From the NCBI GenBank assembly GCA_039178165.1, contig JBCDFL010000033.1, forward strand, positions 1 through 22,196: a DNA stretch of 22,196 bases, in the 5' to 3' direction. This document shows, one piece after another, positions 7,251 to 14,307 of the stretch; the stretch's first letter is position 1, and every line of letters begins with the position of its first letter. The translations under genes and the position numbers were made by a program. The notes under the pieces are model-generated. The model ran no database searches. It had not been told where the DNA came from and saw only the letters and a list, made by a program, of their open reading frames with translations. The stretch is from JBCBCP01 sp039178165. Its GTDB lineage: Bacteria > Pseudomonadota > Alphaproteobacteria > Rhodobacterales > Rhodobacteraceae.

Positions 7251-7760
7251 CTAGCATGCCGCGGCGAGCCAAAGGGTGTATTGCGCGGCGCCGGCGCTGC
7301 GGGACATCTGGCGATTGTAGGCCGGATCAAAGCCTGCCCAGGTGCAGTTCGGATCGCCCTCCAACACGCGCTCTGCGATGCGAACGCGCTCGGCCACGCT
7401 CAATGGCTTTGGGCCGCGACATAGGCCCCTCTGGATCGCACGGATCGTGCATACGCGCATCTGCCCGTCCGGCCCGATATAGGGATCGTCGGCCATCGAG
7501 ATGCTCAGCGTTTCGACACTTATCCCCCGCCGGGCGGCCTCCTGCGCAAATTCAGCGTCGGTCACGCCGTTTCGGCGCCGCCGCTCAGTTTGGCTGAAGG
7601 TGAAGAGAAGGGGGGTCAGCCCGTCTGGCACTGACGCGCTGGCTGCCGGTACTGGGCCATAATTGACCGTTTGTCCGTCGATCTGCACGAGGCGCCTTTG
7701 GTCGGCGGCCGTGCAAGCCGTGATGGCAAGCAACGATGCGAAAAACACGATGGCTCTCAT
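7251..7760 (-). CDS. Small predicted lipoprotein of unknown function
   Basis: A 169-residue protein starting with a lipoprotein signal peptide: MRAIVFFASLLAITAC, with Cys16 as the likely lipidated residue. AAGGAGG lies at good spacing before this ATG, which settles the start; the longer frame upstream is a shadow of xerC. The mature part has four cysteines (104, 114, 139 and the very last residue 169), enough for two disulfides in the periplasm. I do not recognise a domain. It lies 23 bases after the xerC stop on the same strand and may be co-transcribed with it. Confidence 0.8.
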   Translation of the reverse strand: MRAIVFFASLLAITACTAADQRRLVQIDGQTVNYGPVPAASASVPDGLTPLLFTFSQTERRRRNGVTDAEFAQEAARRGISVETLSISMADDPYIGPDGQMRVCTIRAIQRGLCRGPKPLSVAERVRIAERVLEGDPNCTWAGFDPAYNRQMSRSAGAAQYTLWLAAAC

Positions 7761-7783
7761 TGTGCCCTCCTTCTTTGCCACCC

Positions 7784-8707
7784 TCACGCCTTCGGATGCG
7801 CCCGCGCGTAGACGTCCAGAAGCCGCGCGGTGTCCACCGCCGTATAGGCCTGCGTCGTCGAGAGGGAGGCATGGCCCAAGAGTTCCTGGATGCAGCGCAA
7901 ATCGCCCCCCGCGTTCAGCAGGTGCGTGGCGAAGGAATGGCGCAGCGCGTGCGGGGTGGCGCTGGGCGGCAGGCCCAGCTGCATCCGCACCTGCGCCATC
8001 ACCCCGCTCACGGCGCGAGGCCCTAACGCACCGCCGCGTGCGCCCAGAAACAGCGGGCCATCGTCCTGCAGCAGACCGGGGCAGGCGGCGCGGTAATCCT
8101 CCACCGCCCGGCGTGCGGCGTCCACGACCGGCACGATCCGCTCCTTCCCGCCCTTGCCGACGATCCGCAAGACAGGGGGCAGGGGGGCATCCGCCCCGCG
8201 CAGCGACAGCGCCTCCGATATCCGCAGCCCGCAGCCCCAGAGCAGCGTCAGCACCGCCACGTCCCGCAAGCCGATCCATTCGGCCCGCGATTGCAGGGGC
8301 ACGTTGTCCAAAACCGCCTGCGCCGCGTCCACGTCCAGCGGGCGAGGCAGCTTCTTGGTGAATTTCGGAGCGCGGATCGACAGGACGGCCGTGGGCTCGA
8401 ACCCCTCGCGCGCGGCGAGCCAGCGGTAGAAGCTTTTCACAGCGGACAGCTTGCGGGCCAGCGACCGGCCGCCCAGCCCGCCGCTGCGCGCGCGGGCCAT
8501 CCAGGCGCGCATGTCTTGCGTCGTGATCCGCGCCAGCGCGCCCAGACCCTGCGCGTCGCCCTTGTGCATGGTCATGAAGGCCAGAAACTCGCGGATATCG
8601 GTGCCATAGGCGCGCAACGTGTTGGCCGCCCCGCCTTTCAAAGCGCTCTGGTGCGCCAGAAACGTCTCCAGCGCGTCGCGCGCCTGCGGCGAGATCAGCG
8701 CGCTCAT
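7784..8707 (-). CDS. xerC: Tyrosine recombinase XerC
   Basis: Site-specific recombinase that, with XerD, resolves chromosome dimers at dif during division. The 307 residues comprise an N-terminal SAM-like core-binding domain (about 10-105) and a C-terminal catalytic domain with all expected residues: Arg162 (GLRISEAL), Lys185 (GKGGKERIVP), His253 and Arg256 (HALRHSFATHLL), His279 (LGHASLS) and the nucleophile Tyr288 (TTQAYT). The start at MSALISPQ was chosen because the 28 extra residues of the longer frame are low-complexity and overlap the end of the DUF484 gene. Lying 40 bases after DUF484 in the same direction is the usual proteobacterial arrangement. XerD would also fit the motifs, but the neighbour favours XerC. 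Confidence 0.94.
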   Translation of the reverse strand: MSALISPQARDALETFLAHQSALKGGAANTLRAYGTDIREFLAFMTMHKGDAQGLGALARITTQDMRAWMARARSGGLGGRSLARKLSAVKSFYRWLAAREGFEPTAVLSIRAPKFTKKLPRPLDVDAAQAVLDNVPLQSRAEWIGLRDVAVLTLLWGCGLRISEALSLRGADAPLPPVLRIVGKGGKERIVPVVDAARRAVEDYRAACPGLLQDDGPLFLGARGGALGPRAVSGVMAQVRMQLGLPPSATPHALRHSFATHLLNAGGDLRCIQELLGHASLSTTQAYTAVDTARLLDVYARAHPKA

Positions 8708-8747
8708 CGGGGGTGCGGCCCACGCCGCGCCGCCGGGGCGATCGGAC

Positions 8748-9455
8748 TTAGGACAGCCACCGCCGCATCGTGCGCTCGAAGACGCCGGCAAAGAAGCTCA
8801 GAAGATCGGTGCCTTGCGCCGGGCCGAACATATGCGGGTCCTCCGCGCCCATCACCAGAAGGCCGGGCAGGCGCCCCGCCCCGAAATCGAGCTTCAGGCA
8901 CGCCTCCGACCGCATCCAGGATGCGCTCTCGCCGTAGATCGCGGCATCGCCGTCCTCGATCTGGCGCAAGGTGACCTGGCGCGTCGTCGCCGCGCGCCCC
9001 TGGGTCAGGTAGCTGTCGATGAAGCCGGGCTCGGCCACGCTCAGCACATCGCCGAGGCGCCGCACGGCGGGGTCGTTGTCGTTCTGCACCGATTCCAGCA
9101 CCAGTTTGATGCAATCGACGCGCAGGATCTCCGCGACCGGGCCGCCCAGATCGCGCAAGAACGTCTCGAACTCCAATGGGTCGAGCATCCGAAGGATCGC
9201 GCGGTGGATCTGATTGGTGCCCGCCAGGTTCTCGTAAGCCGCGGCGATCACGCTGCGATGGGTGTCCTCCAGCCGGTCCAGCCGGCTTTCCAGCCGCTCC
9301 ATCGCGATGCCGCGCAGGTCCACGATATTGCCGCCCATCGCCCGCTCATTGGCCGCGATCAGCGCGTGCATCAGGTCCTTGTCGTCCAGAATCACATCGG
9401 GGCGCGAGATGATCGCCTCGCGCAAGGCGTCATCGATCTTGGGCAAATGTGTCAT
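8748..9455 (-). CDS. DUF484 family protein (GAF-like)
   Basis: A 235-residue cytoplasmic protein of the DUF484 family, a GAF-fold domain of unknown role commonly encoded next to xerC. Recognisable parts are the N-terminal helix ending in FL-type repeats (ISRPDVILDDKDLMHALIAA), a coiled segment (MERLESRLDRLEDTHRS, about 52-68) and a GAF-like core ending with LPGLLVMGAEDPHMFGPAQG and LLSFFAGVFERTMRRWL. The ATG at MTHLPKIDD was preferred over an upstream in-frame start because family members begin there; the ribosome site (AGAG) is weak. It is probably the first gene of a DUF484-xerC-lipoprotein operon. Confidence 0.88.
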   Translation of the reverse strand: MTHLPKIDDALREAIISRPDVILDDKDLMHALIAANERAMGGNIVDLRGIAMERLESRLDRLEDTHRSVIAAAYENLAGTNQIHRAILRMLDPLEFETFLRDLGGPVAEILRVDCIKLVLESVQNDNDPAVRRLGDVLSVAEPGFIDSYLTQGRAATTRQVTLRQIEDGDAAIYGESASWMRSEACLKLDFGAGRLPGLLVMGAEDPHMFGPAQGTDLLSFFAGVFERTMRRWLS

Positions 9456-9616
9456 AAACTGCTCTTGGTTTTTTGGCCTTTTACCACGCGGATCGGCGCA
9501 AATCTGCCCCAAATTGCACGGCCTTTAGGCAAATGTTGCGCATTCGCGTCACCGGCGGGGAAGCAAATCGGCCCTCTCCCCTGTCGCTGCGGTGCAGCGT
9601 GCGCTATCTATGATCA

Positions 9617-9706
9617 ATGACACAAAACAGAGAAACAAAAGCCAACCCGCTCTTCGCCCTCGATCCCGCCGCCATCCGCGCTCTGCTCGGCGGCGCACGC
9701 TCCTAA
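9617..9706 (+). CDS. Possible 29-residue small protein
   Basis: ATG to TAA gives a 29-residue peptide with a polar start (MTQNRETKANP) and an ordered-looking end (LFALDPAAIRALLGGARS). It lies in the gap between divergent DUF484 and the 3' end of fsa, overlapping the fsa stop by 4 bases on the opposite strand. The start sits in the most AT-rich part of the gap and has no clear ribosome site. I cannot assign a function. It may be an unannotated small gene or chance. Confidence 0.28.
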   Translation: MTQNRETKANPLFALDPAAIRALLGGARS

Positions 9707-10356
9707 AGAATCTTCTGCCCCGTCTTCGCCCAATCGGCGAGGAATTGGTCAAGCCCTTTGTCCGTCAGCGGGTGCATCGCCAGCTTCTTGATCACGTCCG
9801 GCGGCGCCGTCATGACGTCCGCCCCTATCCGCGCGCAGTCCTGCACGTGGTTCACGGAGCGGATGGAGGCGGCGAGGATCTGCGTCTCGAACCCGTAATT
9901 GTCGTAGATGGTGCGTATATCCTCGATCAGCTCCATCCCGTCGAGGTTGATATCGTCCAGCCGCCCGATGAAGGGAGAGATGAACGTCGCGCCCGCCTTC
10001 GCCGCCAGCAGCGCCTGCGTCGCGCTGAAGCAGAGCGTGACATTCACCATCTTGCCCTCGACCGACAGGGTATTGCAGGCCTTCAGCCCGTCCCAGGTCA
10101 GCGGCAGCTTGACGGTGATGTTCTCCGCAATTTCCGCCAGCTTGCGCCCTTCGGCGATCATGGCGTCGGCTTCGGTCGCGACGACTTCCGCGCTGACCGG
10201 TCCTTCGACCAGATCGCAGATTTCCTTGGTCACTTCGAGAATATCGCGCCCCGATTTGAGGATCAGCGACGGATTCGTCGTCACCCCGTCCACCATGCCC
10301 AGATCGTTCAGCTCGGCGATGGCGGGCACGTCCGCCGTGTCGACGAAGAATTTCAT
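9703..10356 (-). CDS. fsa: Fructose-6-phosphate aldolase / transaldolase-like protein
   Basis: A 217-residue class I aldolase of the small transaldolase (FSA/TalC/MipB) family, acting on sugar phosphates in the cytoplasm. Visible family motifs are MKFFVDTADVPAI at the start, DGVTTNPSLI (23-32), the Schiff-base lysine in ENITVKLP (Lys83), and FISPFIGRLDD. Length is normal. AGAGGAG stands at good spacing before this ATG; the 19 extra residues of the longer frame are not family-like. Whether it works as transaldolase in the pentose phosphate pathway or as fructose-6-phosphate aldolase cannot be settled from sequence alone; many alphaproteobacterial members are annotated as transaldolase. It is divergent from priA. 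Confidence 0.9.
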   Translation of the reverse strand: MKFFVDTADVPAIAELNDLGMVDGVTTNPSLILKSGRDILEVTKEICDLVEGPVSAEVVATEADAMIAEGRKLAEIAENITVKLPLTWDGLKACNTLSVEGKMVNVTLCFSATQALLAAKAGATFISPFIGRLDDINLDGMELIEDIRTIYDNYGFETQILAASIRSVNHVQDCARIGADVMTAPPDVIKKLAMHPLTDKGLDQFLADWAKTGQKIL

Positions 10357-10694
10357 GGCTCTCTCCTCTTGGTGCGCTGGGCGAGCCTTAGCAAGGGGCG
10401 GGCCGAGGCGCAAAGGGAATGGCGTTCGGGGATGGGGTCTGCGATGTAGGGGTCTGCCCGTTGCTGCCTGACGACAATGAAATCTATCCGCTCAAAAACC
10501 CCGCCCGGCGGCACCGCCGGGCCGCGCCGGCCCGCCCCCGTTAAACCGAAGGTTTGCCTACGGCAAAACGGGGCGGCGCTTTGTCGTAGCTGCTCACCGC
10601 TTTGCCGCTGGGCACGCTTCGGCAACGCAAATCGCGGCTCGGATGCACGCCACCCCGACGGGCCGGCGCTGCCCTCAGCGCAAAGCGGCACGAT
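10357..10694. other. fsa-priA divergent intergenic region (338 bases)
   Basis: It should hold the promoters for both fsa (minus) and priA (plus); I could not pick a convincing -35/-10 pair for either. Most of it, 10504-10675, is occupied by the second copy of a GC-rich hairpin repeat. The priA reading frame is open through part of this region, but the residues are not PriA-like. Confidence 0.6.
10504..10675. repeat. GC-rich hairpin repeat, family II, copy 2
   Basis: Starts with a perfect 8-bp stem CCCGGCGG-ca-CCGCCGGG (10504-10521), then a block at 10519-10539 with 20 of 21 bases identical to 1540-1560, and closes with CGGCGCTGCCCT (10664-10675). Between these lies an insert absent from copy 1: CCCCGTT pairs with AACGGGG around inner stems AAACC/GGTTT and GCC/GGC, giving a cloverleaf-like fold. 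It ends 19 bases before the priA ATG, so it would lie in the priA leader if transcribed. Confidence 0.65.
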
Positions 10695-12881
10695 ATGACC
10701 TTCTTCGCCCAAGGCGACCTGGTCGCCATCCTCACCACACAGCCCCTGGACCGCCTCCTGGACTACAAGGCGCCCGAGGGGGGCTGCCACCTCGGCGCCT
10801 TCGTCGAGGTTCCCCTCGGCCCGCGCAAGGTGATCGGTGTCGTTTGGGGGCCGGGCAAGGGCGACTACGATTACGCCAAGACGCGCTCAGTCATCCGCGT
10901 CCTCGATGCCGCGCCCATGCGGGACGAGCTGCGCGCCTTCCTGCTGGCGGCCGCCAAATACACTCTGACCCCGATGCCCGCGATGCTGCGCCTGGCCACC
11001 CGCGCGCCGGGGCTGGGCGATCCCCCGTCCATGCGCAAAGTCTACCGCCGCGGGGACCGGGAGCCGGACCGCACCACCGCCGCCCGCACGCGCGTGCTGG
11101 ACACGCTCGCCGACTACGGCGATCTGGCCTTCACCCTCAAAGAACTGGCGGAGATGGCGGATGTGTCCTCCTCCGTCATCAAAGGCCTCGTCACCCAAGG
11201 CGCGGTGCTGGAGGAAGACAGCCCGCGCGATACGCCCTTCCCGCGCCTCGATCCCGCCTTGCCCGGCAAACCCCTGACCGAAGACCAACGGGCCGGCGCC
11301 ACCGTCCTGCGCGCCGCTCTCCAGCGCCAGGATTACGGCACCACCCTGCTGCGCGGCGTCACCGGGTCGGGCAAGACCGAAGTCTATCTGGAGGCCGTCG
11401 CCGAAGCCCTGCGCCAGGGCCGCCAGGCCCTAGTCCTGCTGCCCGAAATCGCGCTGACGGCGGAGTTCGTGACCCGCGTCCAGAACCGCTTCGGCGCGCG
11501 CCCCGCCGAATGGCATTCCGGCGCCACCATGACCGAACGCCGCTGCATCTGGCGCATGGTAGGGCAGGGGCAGGCGCAGCTCGTGATCGGCGCCCGTTCC
11601 GCCCTCTTCCTGCCGTTCCAGAACCTCGGCCTCATCGTCGTGGATGAGGAGCACGACACCTCCTACAAGCAGGAGGACGGCGTGCTCTATAACGCGCGGG
11701 ACATGGCCGTCCTGCGCGCGACGCTCTGCAGCGCGCAAGTGGTCCTCGCCTCCGCCACGCCGTCGCTGGAAAGCTGGGCCAATGCGCAGGCCGGCAAATA
11801 CGCCAAGCTGGAATTGACCTCCCGCTTCGGCCCTGCGGTGATGCCGAAGATGCGTGCGCTGGACATGCGGCAGGCGGGCCTGCCCTCGGACCGCTGGATC
11901 TCGCCCGACCTCGCCGCCGCCGTCCGGGACCGCACGGAAAAGGGCGAACAGAGCCTCCTCTTTATCAACCGCCGCGGCTACGCGCCCACGACGCTCTGCC
12001 GCGCCTGCGGACACCAGATCGGCTGCGACGATTGCGACGCACGCATGGTCGAACACCGCTTCTTCAAGCGCCTCATGTGCCACCAATGCGGCGCCACCAA
12101 ACCAATGCCGACGATCTGCCCGTCCTGCGAGGCCGAAGACCGCCTGGCCCCCATCGGCCCCGGCATCGAACGCCTCGCCGAGGAGGCGGTGGCCCTCTTC
12201 CCCGATGCCCGCATCGCCACGCTGTCGTCGGACATGTTCGGCAGCGCCCGCGCCCTGAAGGCCGAGATCGAGGCGATTGCCCAAGGCGCCGCCGACATCG
12301 TCATCGGCACGCAGCTTGTCGCCAAGGGCCACAACTTCCCGAACCTCACCCTGGTCGGCGTGATCGACGCCGATCTGGGCCTGCAAGGCTCCGACCTCCG
12401 CGCCGCCGAGCGCACTTTCCAACTCATGCGCCAGGTCGCGGGCCGGGCCGGGCGGGCCGAACGGCCGGGGGAGGCGCTGCTCCAAACCTACCAGCCCGAA
12501 CACCCCGTCATCCGCGCGATCCTCGCGGGGGACGAGGAAGGCTTCTGGCAAGCCGAGGCGGCCCAACGCGAGGCCGCGGGCGTGCCGCCCTATGGCCGTA
12601 TGGCGGGCATCATCCTCAGCGGCCCGGACGTCGCCCCGGTCTTCGACATGGCGAACCACCTCGCGCGCAACGACGCGCCCCTTCGCCAGATCGGCGCCCA
12701 GGTGTTTGGCCCCGCCGCCGCGCCCATCGCCCGGATCCGCGGCCGTCACCGCGTCCGCCTGCTGGTCAAGGCCAGCAAGGGCGCGCCGCTGCAACGGGCC
12801 CTGCGCACCTGGCTGGGCCAGGTCCAGCCCAAGGGCGAGATGCGTCTGGCCGTCGATATCGATCCGCAATCCTTCTACTGA
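10695..12881 (+). CDS. priA: Primosomal replication restart helicase PriA
   Basis: A 3'-5' superfamily 2 helicase of 728 residues that recognises stalled forks and reloads the replisome. Order of parts: N-terminal DNA-binding domain (VAILTTQPLDRLLDYKAP, then VEVPLGPRKVIGVVWG), a winged-helix region, Walker A GVTGSGKTE with Lys227, the DEEH box at 317-320 (VVDEEHDTSYKQ), a cysteine-rich zinc region from about 435 (CRACGHQIGCDDC, MCHQCG, CPSC) and the helicase motifs GTQLVAKGHNFPNLTLVG and QVAGRAGR. The ATG at MTFFAQGDLVAILTT matches where PriA proteins begin; an earlier in-frame start would add about 31 residues encoded by the repeat. No strong ribosome site precedes this ATG. Confidence 0.97.
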   Translation: MTFFAQGDLVAILTTQPLDRLLDYKAPEGGCHLGAFVEVPLGPRKVIGVVWGPGKGDYDYAKTRSVIRVLDAAPMRDELRAFLLAAAKYTLTPMPAMLRLATRAPGLGDPPSMRKVYRRGDREPDRTTAARTRVLDTLADYGDLAFTLKELAEMADVSSSVIKGLVTQGAVLEEDSPRDTPFPRLDPALPGKPLTEDQRAGATVLRAALQRQDYGTTLLRGVTGSGKTEVYLEAVAEALRQGRQALVLLPEIALTAEFVTRVQNRFGARPAEWHSGATMTERRCIWRMVGQGQAQLVIGARSALFLPFQNLGLIVVDEEHDTSYKQEDGVLYNARDMAVLRATLCSAQVVLASATPSLESWANAQAGKYAKLELTSRFGPAVMPKMRALDMRQAGLPSDRWISPDLAAAVRDRTEKGEQSLLFINRRGYAPTTLCRACGHQIGCDDCDARMVEHRFFKRLMCHQCGATKPMPTICPSCEAEDRLAPIGPGIERLAEEAVALFPDARIATLSSDMFGSARALKAEIEAIAQGAADIVIGTQLVAKGHNFPNLTLVGVIDADLGLQGSDLRAAERTFQLMRQVAGRAGRAERPGEALLQTYQPEHPVIRAILAGDEEGFWQAEAAQREAAGVPPYGRMAGIILSGPDVAPVFDMANHLARNDAPLRQIGAQVFGPAAAPIARIRGRHRVRLLVKASKGAPLQRALRTWLGQVQPKGEMRLAVDIDPQSFY

Positions 12882-12898
12882 GGCAATCTTTGCCGCCC

Positions 12899-12944
12899 CC
12901 GATCCTTCAAGGATCGGCGCCCTATCGATCCTTCTAGGATCGAT
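12899..12944. repeat. Two consecutive hairpins sharing GATCCTT/AGGATC
   Basis: The first, CCGATCCTT-c-AAGGATCGG, lies at 12899-12917 and the second, ATCGATCCT-tct-AGGATCGAT, at 12924-12944. Their cores are near-identical and 27 bases apart. They start 18 bases after the priA stop. With no T-run directly after, they are not typical intrinsic terminators, but they could protect the priA 3' end. Confidence 0.65.
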
Positions 12945-12966
12945 TTGGCTGTTTCTCCGCGCACAG

Positions 12967-13035
12967 AAATGTTGCGCAACTTGGGGACCCGGCCCGAAAA
13001 TGTTGCCCCATCTTGCGCAAACCGGCTTTGCGCAG
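12967..13035. promoter_or_regulatory. Repeated TTGCGCAA palindromes upstream of the MFS gene
   Basis: The perfect 8-bp palindrome TTGCGCAA occurs at 12972-12979 and 13013-13020, and TTGCGCA again at 13028-13034. AAATGTTGC also occurs twice (12967-12975, 12998-13006). All are within about 110 bases of the MFS start, where an operator would be expected. No regulator gene is adjacent; operator function is inference. Confidence 0.35.
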
Positions 13036-13077
13036 ATGCACATCGCTTTTCGTGCCCCCCGCGCGTAAAGAGGCACC

Positions 13078-14307
13078 ATGCCCCGGATTGTCCCTCTGTC
13101 AGAGGCCAAACATCTGTCCCTCTGGCGCCGCCCCCTCGCGCTGCTGTTCCTCATGGCCTTCGCCATGCCGATCGCCTTCAGCACGTGGTCCGCGCTGCTG
13201 AACAACTTCGTCATCGAAGCCGCGCAATTCGACGGCGCCGACATCGGCCTCTTGCACACGATCCGCGAAATCCCGGGCTTTCTCGCCGTAGGCGTCATCG
13301 CGATCATCCTCTTCGTGCGCGAACAGGTGCTGGGCCTCGTGTCGCTGATCCTCTTGGGCCTCGCCACGGCTGTGACAGCCCATTTCCCGACCATCGGCGG
13401 GATCATGGTGCTGACGCTGCTCAGCTCCATCGGCTTTCACTACTACGAAACGGTGAACCAAAGCCTGCAATTGCAATGGCTTAGCAAGGATCGCGCGCCC
13501 AAGGTCCTGGGCTACCTGCTGGCCGCAGGCTCCGGCGCGACGTTCCTCGTTTACGTGCTGATCTACCAGCTGCGCGCCCCGCTCGAGCTGTCCTACCAGA
13601 CGATCTACCTCACCGGCGGGGGCATCACCGCCGCCATCGCGCTCTTCGCCCTCATCGCCTACCCGCAATTCGAGGCGCCTACGCCGCAGACCAAGCGCAT
13701 GATCCTGCGCCAGCGCTACTGGCTCTACTACGCGCTGCAATTCATGGCCGGCGCGCGGCGGCAGATCTTCATGGTCTTCGCCGGCTTCATGATGGTGGAG
13801 AAGTTCGGGATGCAGGTCGAAGAGCTCGCGCTGCTCTACCTTATCAACCTTGTCGTCAACATGGCCATCGCCCCGGTCCTCGGCCACCTCGTCGCCCGCT
13901 TCGGCGAGCGGAACATGCTGGGCGTCGAATATGTCGGCCTGATCTTCGTCTTCCTCGCCTATGGCGGGGTCTACTACATGGGCTGGGGCATGATGGTGGC
14001 CGCGGCGCTTTATGTGATCGACCACATCTTCTTTGGCCTTGCGCTGGCGCTCAAGACCTATTTCCAGAAGATCGCCGATCCTGCCGACATCGCCCCCACC
14101 GCCGCGGTGGCGTTTACAATCAATCACATAGCCGCCGTGGGCCTGCCCTTCCCGCTGGGCCTTCTGTGGCTCGTCTCCCCCGCTGCGGTGTTTTTCCTTG
14201 CCGCCGGCATGGCGGGCGTGTCGCTGTGCCTCGCGCTTCTGATCCCGCGGGACCCGGCGCCGGGGAACGAGACCGTTTTGATTCCCCGCGCCGCCCCCGC
14301 GGAATGA
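13078..14307 (+). CDS. MFS transporter
   Basis: A 409-residue inner-membrane protein with about twelve hydrophobic segments, fitting the major facilitator superfamily. The N-terminal half has the first segment near 21-45 and a long hydrophobic run LAVGVIAIILFVREQVLGLVS typical of a 2-3 loop. A charged central loop (about 200-218, QFEAPTPQTKRMILRQR) separates the halves. The substrate cannot be told. GAGG stands about 7 bases before the ATG. Its stop overlaps the start of the MATE gene (ATGA), so the two transporters are translationally coupled. Upstream lies a 196-base gap with hairpins and duplicated palindromes. Confidence 0.85.
   Translation: MPRIVPLSEAKHLSLWRRPLALLFLMAFAMPIAFSTWSALLNNFVIEAAQFDGADIGLLHTIREIPGFLAVGVIAIILFVREQVLGLVSLILLGLATAVTAHFPTIGGIMVLTLLSSIGFHYYETVNQSLQLQWLSKDRAPKVLGYLLAAGSGATFLVYVLIYQLRAPLELSYQTIYLTGGGITAAIALFALIAYPQFEAPTPQTKRMILRQRYWLYYALQFMAGARRQIFMVFAGFMMVEKFGMQVEELALLYLINLVVNMAIAPVLGHLVARFGERNMLGVEYVGLIFVFLAYGGVYYMGWGMMVAAALYVIDHIFFGLALALKTYFQKIADPADIAPTAAVAFTINHIAAVGLPFPLGLLWLVSPAAVFFLAAGMAGVSLCLALLIPRDPAPGNETVLIPRAAPAE

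Noticed and set aside
8708..8791. Upstream in-frame start extending xerC by 28 residues
   Set aside because: The added residues are not XerC-like and overlap the end of the DUF484 gene.
9592..10449. A 285-codon plus-strand frame across fsa
   Set aside because: Antisense shadow of fsa; only the first short alternative frame (9617-9706) is worth noting.
12980..13013. Heat-shock sigma promoter (CTTG ... CCCCATCT) before the MFS gene
   Set aside because: The -10 part matches well, but the spacing of 22 bases from CTTG is too long for sigma-32-type promoters.
11430..13430. A 666-codon minus-strand frame opposite priA
   Set aside because: Shadow of priA and the start of the MFS gene; no family motifs and no ribosome site.
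13099..14127. A 342-codon minus-strand frame opposite the MFS gene
   Set aside because: Shadow of a transmembrane gene, seen as a highly charged low-complexity sequence.
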